Shown here piece after piece: positions 1 to 8,084 of a stretch of 64,000 nt of DNA (positions are counted from its first letter, which is position 1; every line of letters starts with the position of its first letter). The notes beneath the pieces were generated by a model. That model had not been told where the DNA came from. It made no database searches and saw only the letters and a list, made by a program, of their open reading frames with translations. The DNA lies in contig DASPMY010000027.1 of the NCBI GenBank assembly GCA_035626815.1, positions 1 to 64,000 on the forward strand, written 5' to 3'. The position numbers and the translations under genes were made by a program. Source of the DNA: Croceibacterium_A sp035626815 (lineage in GTDB: Bacteria > Pseudomonadota > Alphaproteobacteria > Sphingomonadales > Sphingomonadaceae).

Positions 1-530
1 CGCGGCTGCTCGGGCTGGTGCCGGCGGCGATGGCGACGGTGCTGCTGCTGGCGACGCCGGTGCCCGACATCCTGATCTCGGGCGACGGGCGCCAGGTCGG
101 CCTGACCGGGGAGGGCGCGCGGCTGCTGGTGCTGCGCGAAAGCCGGAGCGCGTTCACCCGCGACAACCTGCTCGAGCTGGCCGGCGTCGCCGGCGATCCG
201 CTCGCGCTCGCCGACTGGCCGGGCGCGCGATGCAGCCGCGACTTCTGCGTCGTCGCGCTCGACCGCGCCGGGCGCGAATGGCAGGTGCTGCTGAGCCGCA
301 CGCGCAACCGCATCGAGGAGCGCGCGCTGGCCGCGGCCTGCGAGCGCGCGGACATCGTCGTCTCCGACCGCTGGCTCCCGCGCAGCTGCCGCCCGCGCTG
401 GCTCAAGGCCGACGGGCGAATGCTCGCCGAGACCGGCGGCCTGGCGGTCGTGCTCGACGGCCGGCGCGTGACGAGCGTCGCCCAAGGCCAGGGCGAGCAC
501 GGCTGGTGGCGGGGCCGCCGACCGGAGTGA
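1..530 (+). CDS. comEC: ComEC/Rec2-family competence protein, C-terminal fragment
   Basis: The frame is open from the window edge, so this is only the C-terminal part (about 175 residues) of a larger protein. The visible sequence fits the soluble C-terminal domain of ComEC/Rec2, the inner-membrane channel that takes up single-stranded DNA in transformation. It has the late block DIVVSDRWLPRSCRPRWLKAD that typically closes sphingomonad ComEC proteins. Placement beside lexA, convergent and separated by one palindromic repeat, matches the family context. The catalytic metallo-hydrolase motifs and membrane segments would lie upstream, outside the window, so activity cannot be judged. Identification rests on sequence recognition and context. 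Confidence 0.8.
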   Translation, partial: RLLGLVPAAMATVLLLATPVPDILISGDGRQVGLTGEGARLLVLRESRSAFTRDNLLELAGVAGDPLALADWPGARCSRDFCVVALDRAGREWQVLLSRTRNRIEERALAAACERADIVVSDRWLPRSCRPRWLKADGRMLAETGGLAVVLDGRRVTSVAQGQGEHGWWRGRRPE

Positions 531-541
531 CTACCAGGCGA

Positions 542-617
542 GAGTCCCTGCGAATCAGGGACCGGGTTCGGCACGCGCGGCGCCGGCGGCTCGAGGTCCC
601 TGCTTTCGCAGGGACTC
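542..617. repeat. Nested palindromic intergenic repeat
   Basis: The outer arms GAGTCCCTGCG (542-552) and CGCAGGGACTC (607-617) are perfect inverted repeats. Each arm is itself part of a local hairpin built on GTCCCTG/CAGGGAC. The element sits between the convergent comEC and lexA genes. It lacks a T-tract, so it looks like a REP/MITE-type palindrome, although it could also stop transcription from both sides. Confidence 0.75.
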
Positions 618-623
618 ACGCCG

Positions 624-1307
624 TCAGTGATAGCGCCGCAGCAAGCCGGCCAGCTTGCCCTGCACCTGGACCTCGTGCGGCGGATAGACTTGCGGGTCGT
701 AAGCGCCGTTGGCCGGGTCGAGCCGGATCATGCCGTTCTCGCGCCGCAGGTACTTGAGCGTCGCTTCCTCGTTGCGGACGAGCGCGACGACGATCTCGCC
801 GTCGCGCGCGGTGTCGGTGCGGCGCACCAGCGCGTAGTCGCCGTCGAGGATGCCGGCCTCGATCATCGAATCGCCCGACACCTCGAGCGCGTAGTGCTCG
901 CCGGCGCCGAGCAGCGCGGCGGGGACGGGGAGGGTGGTCTGCCCTTCGAGCGCCTCGATCGGCACGCCCGCGGCGATGCGGCCGTGGAGCGGCAGCTCGA
1001 TCACGTCGTTCGCCGGCTCGGGCCGCGCGCGCGGCGGGGTCAGCTGGACGACGGTGTCGTTGGCGGGAGCCTGGCGCGCCGAGGCGGTGACGTTCTCCGG
1101 CTGGCGCAGCACCTCGAGCGCGCGCGCGCGGTTGGGCAGGCGGCGGATGAAGCCGCGTTCCTCGAGCGCCGAGATCAGCCGGTGCACGCCCGACTTGCTC
1201 TTCAGGTCGAGCGCTTCCTTCATCTCCTCGAACGACGGCGAGATGCCGGTCTCCTCCAGCTTGCGCTGGATGTAGCGAAGGAGCTCGTGCTGCTTGGCGG
1301 TCAACAT
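624..1307 (-). CDS. lexA: LexA SOS repressor / autoprotease
   Basis: Encodes the 227-residue LexA repressor that controls DNA-damage genes and inactivates itself when stimulated by RecA filaments. Residues 1-70 form the winged-helix DNA-binding domain, starting MLTAKQHELL. The self-cleavage bond Ala113-Gly114 lies in GRIAAGVP. The catalytic serine is Ser147 (SGDSM) and the lysine is Lys185 (ATLKYL). The ATG at 1307 was chosen over an upstream in-frame GTG because MLTAKQ is the conserved family N-terminus and it follows a GGGGAGAG ribosome site. A LexA box lies over its own promoter (1339-1353), so autoregulation is expected. The upstream neighbour is moeA on the same strand. Confidence 0.97.
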   Translation of the reverse strand: MLTAKQHELLRYIQRKLEETGISPSFEEMKEALDLKSKSGVHRLISALEERGFIRRLPNRARALEVLRQPENVTASARQAPANDTVVQLTPPRARPEPANDVIELPLHGRIAAGVPIEALEGQTTLPVPAALLGAGEHYALEVSGDSMIEAGILDGDYALVRRTDTARDGEIVVALVRNEEATLKYLRRENGMIRLDPANGAYDPQVYPPHEVQVQGKLAGLLRRYH

Positions 1308-1338
1308 GAAGCGACTCTCCCCAATTGTTCCATTTCGG

Positions 1339-1381
1339 GAACGAACACGGAACAATTAAGCAACTCCACCGCCGCCGTCAA
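1339..1381 (-). promoter_or_regulatory. lexA promoter with GAAC-N7-GAAC SOS box
   Basis: On the plus strand GAAC (1339-1342) and GAAC (1350-1353) are separated by exactly 7 nt. This is the direct-repeat SOS operator known from alphaproteobacteria (GTTC-N7-GTTC on the lexA strand). It touches a probable -10 box TAATTG (1353-1358), which is 17 nt from a -35 box TTGACG (1376-1381). The -35 overlaps the moeA stop codon, so lexA can be driven separately from the moaC-moeA genes. Confidence 0.85.
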
Positions 1382-2580
1382 GCCATTCCCCCATTGTCGA
1401 GCCAATAGACCTCCACCGGGTCGCCTGTTGCCGCGGCCGGGGCCCCGATCGGGCGGCGGATCAGGCAATCCGCCGCGGCGAGGGCGGCGAGGCCGCTGCT
1501 GTCCTGCTGCGCCAGCGGATGGACGACGCCGTCCGCATAGCGCGCTCTGACGAGCTCGAGCCGGTTGCCCACCGCCGGCAGCGAATCGCCGAGCGAGGCG
1601 CGGAGCACGACGGGCAGCGCCTCGCGCGCGCCGCCCAGACGCCGCAGCAGCGGCAGCAGGAACAGGCACGCGGTGACGTAGCTCGACACCGGATTGCCCG
1701 GCAGCCCGAGGATCCACTGCGCGCCGCGGCGGGCGAGCAGGATCGGCTTGCCGGGCCGCATCGCCACGCGCCAGAAGTCGATCGTCGCGCCCCACGCCTC
1801 GAGCGCCGGGCGGACGAGGTCGTGGTCGCCGACCGACGCGCCGCCGGTGGTGACGATGACATCGGTTGCCTCAGCTTCGGCCAGCGCCTCGGCGAGCGCC
1901 TCGAGCCGGTCGGGCACCGGGCCGAGCCGCTCGACCCGCGCCGCGAGCGGCGCCGCCATCGCCGCGATCATCGCGCCGTTGCTGGCGGGAAGGCGGTGGT
2001 CGTCCCACGCGGTCGCGGCGGTCGCCAGCTCGTCGCCGCTGTCGATCACCGCGACGCGCGGCCGGCGGCCGACCTCGAGCGTGCCCGCGCCGTGCCCCGC
2101 GGCGATGGCCAGCGCGAGCCGTGCCGGGCCGATCCGCGTGCCCGGGCCGAGTACGACGTCCCCGGTGGCGAAATCGAAGCCCTTGCGGCGGATGTGGCGC
2201 GCGGAGGGCTCGGCGCCGGCCATCGCGGCGAGGCGGTCGCCGTCGCGGAGCGCTTCTTCCTGGACCAGCACCGCCGCGGCGCCCTCCGGCATCAGCGCGC
2301 CGGTGCTGATGCGCACCGCCTCGCCCGCGGCGAGCGTGCCGGAGAATGGCCGGCCGGCGGCGCTCTCGCCGACGATCCGCCAGGCGCCGTCGACGGGCTG
2401 ATGGACAGCGTACCCGTCCATCGCCGACAGGTCGTCCGCCGGCTGCGTCCGCGCGGCCCGCAGCGCCGACCACACATGCCGCCCGACCGACTCCGCCGCA
2501 GGCACCGCCTCCGGGCCCAGCGGCTGGGCGAGGTCGAGCAGGCGCCGCTGCGCCTCGTCGAGCGCCAGCGGCGGCGTCAT
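1378..2580 (-). CDS. moeA: Molybdopterin molybdotransferase MoeA
   Basis: A 400-residue MoeA/gephyrin-E family protein, which inserts molybdate into adenylylated molybdopterin in the last step of molybdenum cofactor synthesis in the cytoplasm. The N-terminal part carries the SAMDGYAV motif near residue 53. The MogA-like domain carries TTGGASVGDHD and LPGNPVSSYV, which bind the cofactor intermediate. Length matches the family (about 400). Its start overlaps the moaC stop by 4 nt (ATGA type), so the two are probably co-translated. The downstream lexA promoter overlaps its 3' end. Confidence 0.95.
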   Translation of the reverse strand: MTPPLALDEAQRRLLDLAQPLGPEAVPAAESVGRHVWSALRAARTQPADDLSAMDGYAVHQPVDGAWRIVGESAAGRPFSGTLAAGEAVRISTGALMPEGAAAVLVQEEALRDGDRLAAMAGAEPSARHIRRKGFDFATGDVVLGPGTRIGPARLALAIAAGHGAGTLEVGRRPRVAVIDSGDELATAATAWDDHRLPASNGAMIAAMAAPLAARVERLGPVPDRLEALAEALAEAEATDVIVTTGGASVGDHDLVRPALEAWGATIDFWRVAMRPGKPILLARRGAQWILGLPGNPVSSYVTACLFLLPLLRRLGGAREALPVVLRASLGDSLPAVGNRLELVRARYADGVVHPLAQQDSSGLAALAAADCLIRRPIGAPAAATGDPVEVYWLDNGGMA

Positions 2581-3047
2581 GGCGCGCGCCAGTCGCCGCT
2601 CTTGCCGCCGGTCTTCTCGAGCAGCCGGACCTCCTCGATGACCATGGCTTTGTCGAGCGCCTTGGCCATGTCGTAGATCGTCAGCAAGGCGACCGCAGCG
2701 GCGGTCAGCGCTTCCATCTCTACGCCGGTCCTTCCGGTCAGCGAGGCGCGCGCGGTGGCGCGCATCCCGTCCGCCTCACAGGCGAACTCGAGCGCGACCG
2801 CGTCGAGCGCCAGCGGGTGGCACAGCGGGATCAGCTCGCCGGTCTTCTTCGCCGCCATGATCCCGGCGATGCGCGCGGCGGCGAGCACGTCACCCTTCGG
2901 CCCGCTGCCTGCGCGGACCGCCTCGAGCGCTTCGGCCGACATGCGGATGCGGCCGCTGGCGGTGGCGCTGCGGGCGGTCTCGGGCTTGCCGCCGACGTCG
3001 ACCATCCGCGCCTGGCCGTGCGAGTCGAGGTGGGTCAGCTTGCTCAC
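2577..3047 (-). CDS. moaC: Cyclic pyranopterin monophosphate synthase MoaC
   Basis: Encodes the 156-residue MoaC, which converts 3',8-cH2GTP to cyclic pyranopterin monophosphate at the start of molybdenum cofactor synthesis. Conserved features are LTHLDSHGQARMVDV at the N-terminus, the KGDVL lysine motif, the HPL(A) histidine block and GVEMEALTA. The GTG at 3047 was preferred over a longer frame because it places the family start (SKLTHLD) correctly at the usual length near 160. It overlaps moeA by 4 nt. Upstream, to 3226, is about 180 nt of GC-rich non-coding DNA with short inverted repeats. Confidence 0.94.
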   Translation of the reverse strand: MSKLTHLDSHGQARMVDVGGKPETARSATASGRIRMSAEALEAVRAGSGPKGDVLAAARIAGIMAAKKTGELIPLCHPLALDAVALEFACEADGMRATARASLTGRTGVEMEALTAAAVALLTIYDMAKALDKAMVIEEVRLLEKTGGKSGDWRAP

Positions 3048-3225
3048 CGGACCCGCCCGCCCGCCGCGCGAAGTTGACGCAGCTGACACTGTCCAGGGGA
3101 CACTTCCGGCGGGGCCCCCAAGGCGTTGCCGGGCCCCGGCGGGGCGGCGGAATTCCGCGGGAGGGACGGACGCGTCATGCCCCGCCTCATGGCAGATCGC
3201 GGGCGTGTAGGACAGGCCCGGGCGG

Positions 3226-3438
3226 CTAGCGCGTGCGGGTGTTGCTCCAGACCACCTGGCCGAGGCCGGCGAGCCCCAGGATCGCGCCGTAGACCGCCCA
3301 TTGCGGATCGCCCGCCATGAAGCTTTCGAGGAAGGCGAGGTTGAGCCCCTGCAGCACCCAGATGCCGCCCATCGCCATCATCAGCAGGCCGACCAATGTG
3401 CTCACGACCCGCATCACGCCGTTGAAGATTCCCCGCAT
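3226..3438 (-). CDS. Small membrane protein, 70 aa
   Basis: A 70-residue protein starting MRGIFNGVMR with a GGGAGA ribosome site 9 nt before the ATG. It has two hydrophobic stretches (about residues 10-30 and 44-62), so it probably makes two inner-membrane helices with a short loop carrying GDPQW. Function is not recognised. Similar short proteins are common in sphingomonads, but nothing here points to a partner. It is isolated between moaC and a decayed region. Confidence 0.65.
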   Translation of the reverse strand: MRGIFNGVMRVVSTLVGLLMMAMGGIWVLQGLNLAFLESFMAGDPQWAVYGAILGLAGLGQVVWSNTRTR

Positions 3439-3607
3439 CGCCTTGTCTCCCGATCGCCATGCGGCGCGCGCCCGGTGCACGAGGAAGCACCGCCCGCCCG
3501 CCGATGCAAGAGGCACGCTGGCCATTGCCGCCGGGCGGGCGCCGCGTAACAACGGCCCGATGGCGGCGAGGCGAACGGACGGCGAGGGCACCCCGCGGGG
3601 AGGAGCG

Positions 3608-4697
3608 ATGCTCGATCGCCTCGGCCTGGGTGCTTCGCCGCGGCGATGCTGGCGACCGCGGTCGTCGGGCTGCTCCGGCCGAGCTTCAACTGGGACATGA
3701 TCCCGTACGTCGCGCTGGTCGAGGACGGCGCGGCGGGCGATCGCGCCGAGCGCCACGCCCGCGCCTACCGGCTGGTGCAGGCGGCGGCACCGGCGCGCCA
3801 CTGGGCGCGGATGACCGAATCGAACGCCTATCGCGCCCGGCAATATGCCGAAGCCCGGGCGTTCGATAGCCAGCTCGGGATGTACCGCATCAAGCTCGGC
3901 TATGTGCCGCTGGGCGGGCGCTGGCGGCGGTGATGCCGACGATCACCGCGCTGCGGGCGGTGAACTTCGTCGCGCTGGCGCTGCTGACCGGGGTCGCGCT
4001 GGCGTGGATGGCCGCGGGCGGCTTCGGCCGGGCGGGGTTCTTCCTCGCGCCGGTGACGATGCTCGGCGAGGTGCCGGCGGCGCTGCGGATGGTCACGCCC
4101 GACCTGTTGTGCGTGTCGCTGGCGGTGGCCGGGCTCGCCGCGCTGCGCCGCGGCCCGTGGCCGCTCGCCGCCGGATGCTGCGCGCTGGCGACGCTGGAGC
4201 GGCCGGACTTCGTGCTGTTTCCCGCGGCGTTGCTCGGGGTCGCGCTCGTCGCCCGCAGCGGGGTCAGGGCCGCCGCCGGCTGCCTCGGCGCCGCCGCGCT
4301 CGCGTACGCGGCGACCATGCTCGCCGGCGACCATCCCGGCTGGTGGGTTCATTTCAGCGTCTCGCTGATCGAGCGGCCGGCCGATTTCGCCGCCGCGCCG
4401 CCGTTTTCGCTCGATGCCTATCTGCGCGCCTTCGCCCGGGCCAACTACGGCAACCTCGCCACGCAAGGCTGGCCGGCGCTGGCGCTGCTGCTGGCGGCGT
4501 GCTGGCTGTTGCTGCGTGAGCGGTGGGCCGACCGCCAGGCGGACCTGCTGTTCGCCGCGCTGCTGCTGTCGCTGGCCGCGCGCTGCGTCGTGTTCCCGAT
4601 GCCCGACGACCGGCTGTACCTGCCGACGGTGATGATGCTGGCGATGCTGGTGGCGGAGCGCTGGGGCCGGGGCCCGCGGCGGCCGGCCGCGCGCTAG
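3608..4697 (+). pseudogene. Polytopic membrane protein, probably disrupted by two frameshifts
   Basis: A GGGGAGGAG ribosome site precedes an ATG at 3608 (MLDRLGLG). The natural continuation FAAAMLATAVVGLL is in another frame from about 3630. That frame runs to a stop at 3931-3933 (GYVPLGGRWRR). The expected continuation RALAAVMPTITALRAV again lies one frame over and stays open to 4697. Both breaks are equivalent to loss of one nucleotide. Rejoined, the protein would have about 360 residues with many hydrophobic helices and an FNWDMIPYVA motif near the N-terminus, like the glycosyltransferase-39/DUF2029-type membrane proteins. It may be a genuine pseudogene or reflect assembly errors in G/C runs. 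If the breaks are real, open segments remain at 3646-3933 and 3930-4697. Confidence 0.6.
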
Positions 4698-5200
4698 ATC
4701 GTCGGCGCCGCGCTTTCGGCGCGCCCGGCGCCCCAGCGCGCGGCGCGGCGGCGCGACCACTCGCGCGCGGGCGCCTCGACGCAGCGCCAGGTCAGCGAGG
4801 CGAGCAGCGCGAACGGCTCGCGCGCGCCGCCGAACGCCTCGCGGCCCGGCCAGCCCTCGGGCCGGAGCAGCAGGAAGGCGACTTCCAGCAGTACGTAGGC
4901 GCCGACCATCGCCAGGTGCAGCGGGTAGATGCGCCCGAGCCGCAGCAGCATGTAGCGGCCGACCGGGAACCCGTTCGCCAGCCGCTCGCCGTAAGCCGCG
5001 CTGAGCACGAAACCCGAGAGGACGAAGAAGAACTCGACCCAGAGCCCGAAGCGGTCGACGGCCGGGTTGTCGAACAGCGGCCCGCCGCCCTCGACGTGAT
5101 AGGCGGCGACGCCGAGCGCGGCGAGCCCGCGCCACGAATCGAGCGCGACGAACCGGCCGCCGTCGGGCAGCCGCGACACCGCCGCGGTGCGAACGGTCAC
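4694..5200 (-). pseudogene. Acyltransferase-3 family protein with large internal deletion
   Basis: The first 130 residues match the N-terminus of acyltransferase-3 (OafA-like) membrane acyltransferases: LDSWRGLAALGVAAYH with the catalytic-type histidine, then EFFFVLSGFVLS and RLGRIYPLHL. After about residue 130 it jumps to TWRCVEAPAREWSRR, which resembles the extreme C-terminus of the family. Usual length is 350-400, so some 200 residues appear deleted in frame. It starts with GTG at 5200. Lacking most transmembrane helices, it is unlikely to be active. It converges with another damaged gene, marking a decaying patch between moaC and trpC. Confidence 0.65.
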
Positions 5201-5222
5201 CCGGGGGCCGGCCCGGAGCGGC

Positions 5223-6008
5223 TCACGCCCCGAGCAGCGCGCGGGTAGCCGCGGCGACGTCGTCCTGCCGCATCAGGCTCTCGCCGACGAGGAAGCAGCG
5301 CACCCCGCTGAGCGCCAGGCGTTCGAGGTCGGCGTGGCGCGCGATGCCGCTTTCGCCGACCAGCAGCGCGCCCTCGGGCGCCAGCGGGGCGAGGCGCTCG
5401 GTGGTGGCGAGATCGGTGCGGAAGGTCCTCAGGTCGCGGTTGTTGACCCCGATCAGCCGCGAGCGCAGCCGCGCGGCGCGCTCCAGCTCGGCCTCGTCGT
5501 GGATTTCGACCAGCACGTCCATCCCGCGTTCGAGCGCGGCGGCCTCGATCTCGGCCATCTCGCCATCGCCGAGCGCGGCGACGATGACCAGGATCGCGTC
5601 GGCCCCGATCGCGCGAGCCTCCGCGACCTGCCACGGATCGACCGTGAAATCCTTCCGCAGCACCGGCAGGCCGCACGCCGCGCGGGCATCCATCAGGTAG
5701 TCCTCGTGGCCCTGGAAGTACGGCGCGTCGGTCAGCACCGAGAGGCACGCCGCCCCGCCCTGCTGGTAGGCGAGGGCGTGCTCGGCGGGGCGAAAATCGG
5801 CGCGGATCAGGCCCTTGGAGGGCGAAGCTTTCTTGATTTCCGCGATCAGCCCGAAGCCGCTCGCGGCCCTGGCCTCGAGCGCGGCGCGGAATCCGCGCGG
5901 GGGCGTCGCCTCGGCTGCCATGCGGTCGAGGTCGTCGAGCGTCGCCAGCCCCTTGCGGGCGGCCACTTCCGCGCGCTTGGTGGCGCAAATCTCGGCAAGC
6001 TTGTCCAT
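5223..6008 (-). CDS. trpC: Indole-3-glycerol-phosphate synthase TrpC
   Basis: A 261-residue (beta/alpha)8 enzyme that cyclises CdRP to indole-3-glycerol phosphate, the fourth step of tryptophan synthesis. Visible motifs include EIKKASPSKG (catalytic Lys region), VLRKDF, EIHDEAELERA, GVNNRDL and ESGI. It is a free-standing TrpC, not fused to TrpF. It is the last of the trp genes in this block and is separated from trpD by 142 nt, nearly all of it a palindromic repeat that may affect the downstream message. Confidence 0.97.
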   Translation of the reverse strand: MDKLAEICATKRAEVAARKGLATLDDLDRMAAEATPPRGFRAALEARAASGFGLIAEIKKASPSKGLIRADFRPAEHALAYQQGGAACLSVLTDAPYFQGHEDYLMDARAACGLPVLRKDFTVDPWQVAEARAIGADAILVIVAALGDGEMAEIEAAALERGMDVLVEIHDEAELERAARLRSRLIGVNNRDLRTFRTDLATTERLAPLAPEGALLVGESGIARHADLERLALSGVRCFLVGESLMRQDDVAAATRALLGA

Positions 6009-6011
6009 CGG

Positions 6012-6149
6012 TCCTTCGAGACGGGCCTTCGATACGCCCGCTGCGCGGGCTACTCAGTCCCTCCTCAGGACGAGCGGGCATTCCATTAGCCGCTCATCCT
6101 GAGGAGCGGAAGGACCGAGCTTGGCGAAGGCCTTACGCATCTCGAAGGA
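6012..6149. repeat. Palindromic repeat between trpD and trpC
   Basis: The outer arms TCCTTCGAGA (6012-6021) and TCTCGAAGGA (6140-6149) are perfectly inverted. Further paired blocks lie inside: GGCCTTCG with CGAAGGCC, and CTCCTCAGGA with TCCTGAGGAG. The element fills almost the entire trpD-trpC gap. It is of a type frequent in sphingomonad genomes. In the message it would fold into a long branched stem inside the trp operon. Confidence 0.8.
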
Positions 6150-7142
6150 TCATCGCGCGTGCGCGATCCAACAGTCGAGCAGCGCCTTGGCGAGGCCCTT
6201 GTCGATCGCTTCGGCGGCTTCCTCGGCGCCCGCGCTCCAGCTTTCGGCCTCGCCGGCCACCATCAGGGCCCCGGCGGCATTGAACAGCACCGCGTCGCGG
6301 TAAGGGCCCGGCTCGCCCTGCAGCAGCGCGCGCAGCGCCGCCGCGTTCTCGGGCGGAGCGCCGCCGCGGATGGCCTCGACCGGCGCGTGCGGCAGCCCCG
6401 CCTCGGCCGCATCGACGCGCTTCATGCGGACTTCACCACCGGCGATCTCTGCGAGCTCGTTGCCGCCCGCCAGGCTGAGCTCGTCGAGCCCCTCGTCGCC
6501 GGCGACGACGAACGAGCGTTCGGTGCCGAGGCGGGCAAGCGCCTCGGCGTAGATCGGCACGTAGGCGGGCCGGGCGATGCCGACGAGCTGGCGCTTGACC
6601 CCGGCGGGGTTGGCCAGCGGGCCCATCAGGTTGAAGATCGTCCGGCGGCCGAGCGCGCGGCGGATCGGCATGATCCGGCCCATCGCCGGGTGGTGCTTGC
6701 CGGCGAACAGGAAGCAGATGCCGAGGTCGGCGAGCGTCTCCTCGGCCGTGTCCATCGCCCGGTCGAGGTCGAGCCCGAGCGCCTCGAGCGTGTCGGCCGC
6801 GCCGCATTTCGAGCTGGCGGCGCGGTTGCCGTGCTTGGCCACCGGCACGCCGCACGCCGCCACCACCAGCGCGACCGCGGTCGAGACGTTGAGCGTGTGG
6901 TGCCCGTCGCCGCCGGTGCCGCACACGTCGATGGCATTGGCGGGGGCGTCGACCGGGATCATCCGCGCGCGCATCGCCCGCGCGGCGCCGGCGATCTCGG
7001 CGGCGGTCTCGCCGCGGTCCGACAGCGCGATGAGGAAGCCGGCGATGTCCTCGTCCGACGGCGCGCCGTCGAGCATCGCGCCGAAAGCGGCCTCCGCCTC
7101 GCCCTCGTCGAGCGGGCGGCCGACCGGCGGCAGGACGGTCAC
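6150..7142 (-). CDS. trpD: Anthranilate phosphoribosyltransferase TrpD
   Basis: A 330-residue enzyme that transfers the phosphoribosyl group of PRPP to anthranilate. The glycine-rich CGTGGDGHHTLNVST motif (PRPP site), KHGNRAASSKCGAAD and MGPLANPAG are all present. The GTG start at 7142 was chosen because it overlaps the trpG stop (GTGA) and gives the normal family length. A longer in-frame start at 7181 would lie inside trpG. Co-translation with trpG is likely. Confidence 0.96.
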   Translation of the reverse strand: MTVLPPVGRPLDEGEAEAAFGAMLDGAPSDEDIAGFLIALSDRGETAAEIAGAARAMRARMIPVDAPANAIDVCGTGGDGHHTLNVSTAVALVVAACGVPVAKHGNRAASSKCGAADTLEALGLDLDRAMDTAEETLADLGICFLFAGKHHPAMGRIMPIRRALGRRTIFNLMGPLANPAGVKRQLVGIARPAYVPIYAEALARLGTERSFVVAGDEGLDELSLAGGNELAEIAGGEVRMKRVDAAEAGLPHAPVEAIRGGAPPENAAALRALLQGEPGPYRDAVLFNAAGALMVAGEAESWSAGAEEAAEAIDKGLAKALLDCWIAHAR

Positions 7143-7750
7143 GCAGTCGCTCGCTCGGGCGCCTTCGCTGCGATCCCACACAGCTCGAGGAAGTTGGCCA
7201 GCAGCGCGTGGCCGTGCTGGGTGGCGATGCTCTCGGGGTGGAACTGCACCCCGTGGATCGGCAGCGCCGCGTGGCGGAAGCCCATCACGCTGGTGCCGTC
7301 GAGCCCCGGCGTCTCGCTGGTGGCGTTGACGACGAGGCTGGCGGGAATGTCCTCCACGACCAGCGAGTGATAGCGCGTGGCGGTGAACGGGCTCGGCAGC
7401 CCGGCGAACACCCCCGTGCCGTCATGGTCGACCGCGCTGGTCTTGCCGTGCATCAGCCCCCCGCGCACGACGCGCCCGCCGAAATGCTGCCCGATTGCCT
7501 GATGGCCGAGGCACACCCCGAGCAGCGGGCGCTGCGCATCGGCGCAGGCGGCGACGAGGTCGAGGCTGATCCCCGCCTCGGTCGGCGTGCACGGGCCCGG
7601 CGAGATCAGAAACCCCTTCGCCCCGCTCGACAGCGCCTGCCCGACCGAGATCGCATCGTTGCGCACGACCTCGACCTCGGCCCCCAGCTCCATCAGGTAA
7701 TGGACCAGGTTGAAGGTGAAGCTGTCGTAATTGTCGATGACCAGGATCAT
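7139..7750 (-). CDS. trpG: Anthranilate synthase glutamine amidotransferase subunit TrpG
   Basis: A 203-residue class I glutamine amidotransferase that supplies ammonia to TrpE for anthranilate formation. It may also serve PabB in folate synthesis. It begins MILVIDNYDSFTFNLV. The nucleophile lies in LGVCLGHQAIG, and the His-Glu pair of the triad in VQFHPESI. It overlaps trpD by 4 nt. Its upstream neighbour on the same strand, trpE, is separated from it by an antisense toxin-antitoxin module, so trpG needs either read-through or a promoter within 7751-7826. Confidence 0.96.
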   Translation of the reverse strand: MILVIDNYDSFTFNLVHYLMELGAEVEVVRNDAISVGQALSSGAKGFLISPGPCTPTEAGISLDLVAACADAQRPLLGVCLGHQAIGQHFGGRVVRGGLMHGKTSAVDHDGTGVFAGLPSPFTATRYHSLVVEDIPASLVVNATSETPGLDGTSVMGFRHAALPIHGVQFHPESIATQHGHALLANFLELCGIAAKAPERATA

Positions 7751-7791
7751 GGCGGCGCGCCTAGCAGGTCGCCACCGAGCGCGAAACTGCC

Positions 7792-7820
7792 TTGCAAAAA
7801 GTAGTGAAAATAACTATAAT
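7792..7820 (+). promoter_or_regulatory. Promoter of the Phd-PIN module, predicted leaderless
   Basis: TTGCAA (7792-7797) and a perfect TATAAT (7815-7820) are separated by 17 nt. The -10 box ends only 6 nt before the ATG at 7827, so transcription should begin at or next to the start codon. No Shine-Dalgarno sequence is present. An imperfect inverted repeat TAGT(7802)...ACTA(7816) overlaps the spacer and -10 box and is a candidate operator for the antitoxin. Confidence 0.8.
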
Positions 7821-7826
7821 TGGCGC

Positions 7827-8081
7827 ATGAAAACCAGCACCGTGACCGCCACCGAAGCCAATCGGTCGTTCTCGAAGCTGCTGCGCGCCGTCCAGCGGGG
7901 AGAGAAAGTCGAGATCACCTCCCATGGCCGCAAGATTGCCGTGCTTTCGCCCGCCGAGCTCGAAGGCCCCTCGCGCGAGCAGCGGCTCAAGGCGCTCGAG
8001 AAGCTGAAGGAGCGCTGGGCGAAGCAGGAATTCGTCGTGATCGGCCCGTGGACCCGGGAAGAGCTTTACGAGCGGGACTGA
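7827..8081 (+). CDS. Phd/YefM-family antitoxin
   Basis: An 84-residue antitoxin beginning MKTSTVTATEANRSFSKLLR, the typical Phd/YefM N-terminal DNA-binding fold, followed by GEKVEITSHGRKIAVLSP. The C-terminal third (about 55-84) is charged and helical, as expected of the toxin-neutralising tail. The ATG at 7827 lies 6 nt after a TATAAT box and has no ribosome site, implying a leaderless message. A PIN-domain toxin gene follows after 3 nt. The pair lies antisense between trpE and trpG. Autorepression through the palindrome in the promoter is inferred from the family. Confidence 0.88.
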   Translation: MKTSTVTATEANRSFSKLLRAVQRGEKVEITSHGRKIAVLSPAELEGPSREQRLKALEKLKERWAKQEFVVIGPWTREELYERD

Positions 8082-8084
8082 CGG

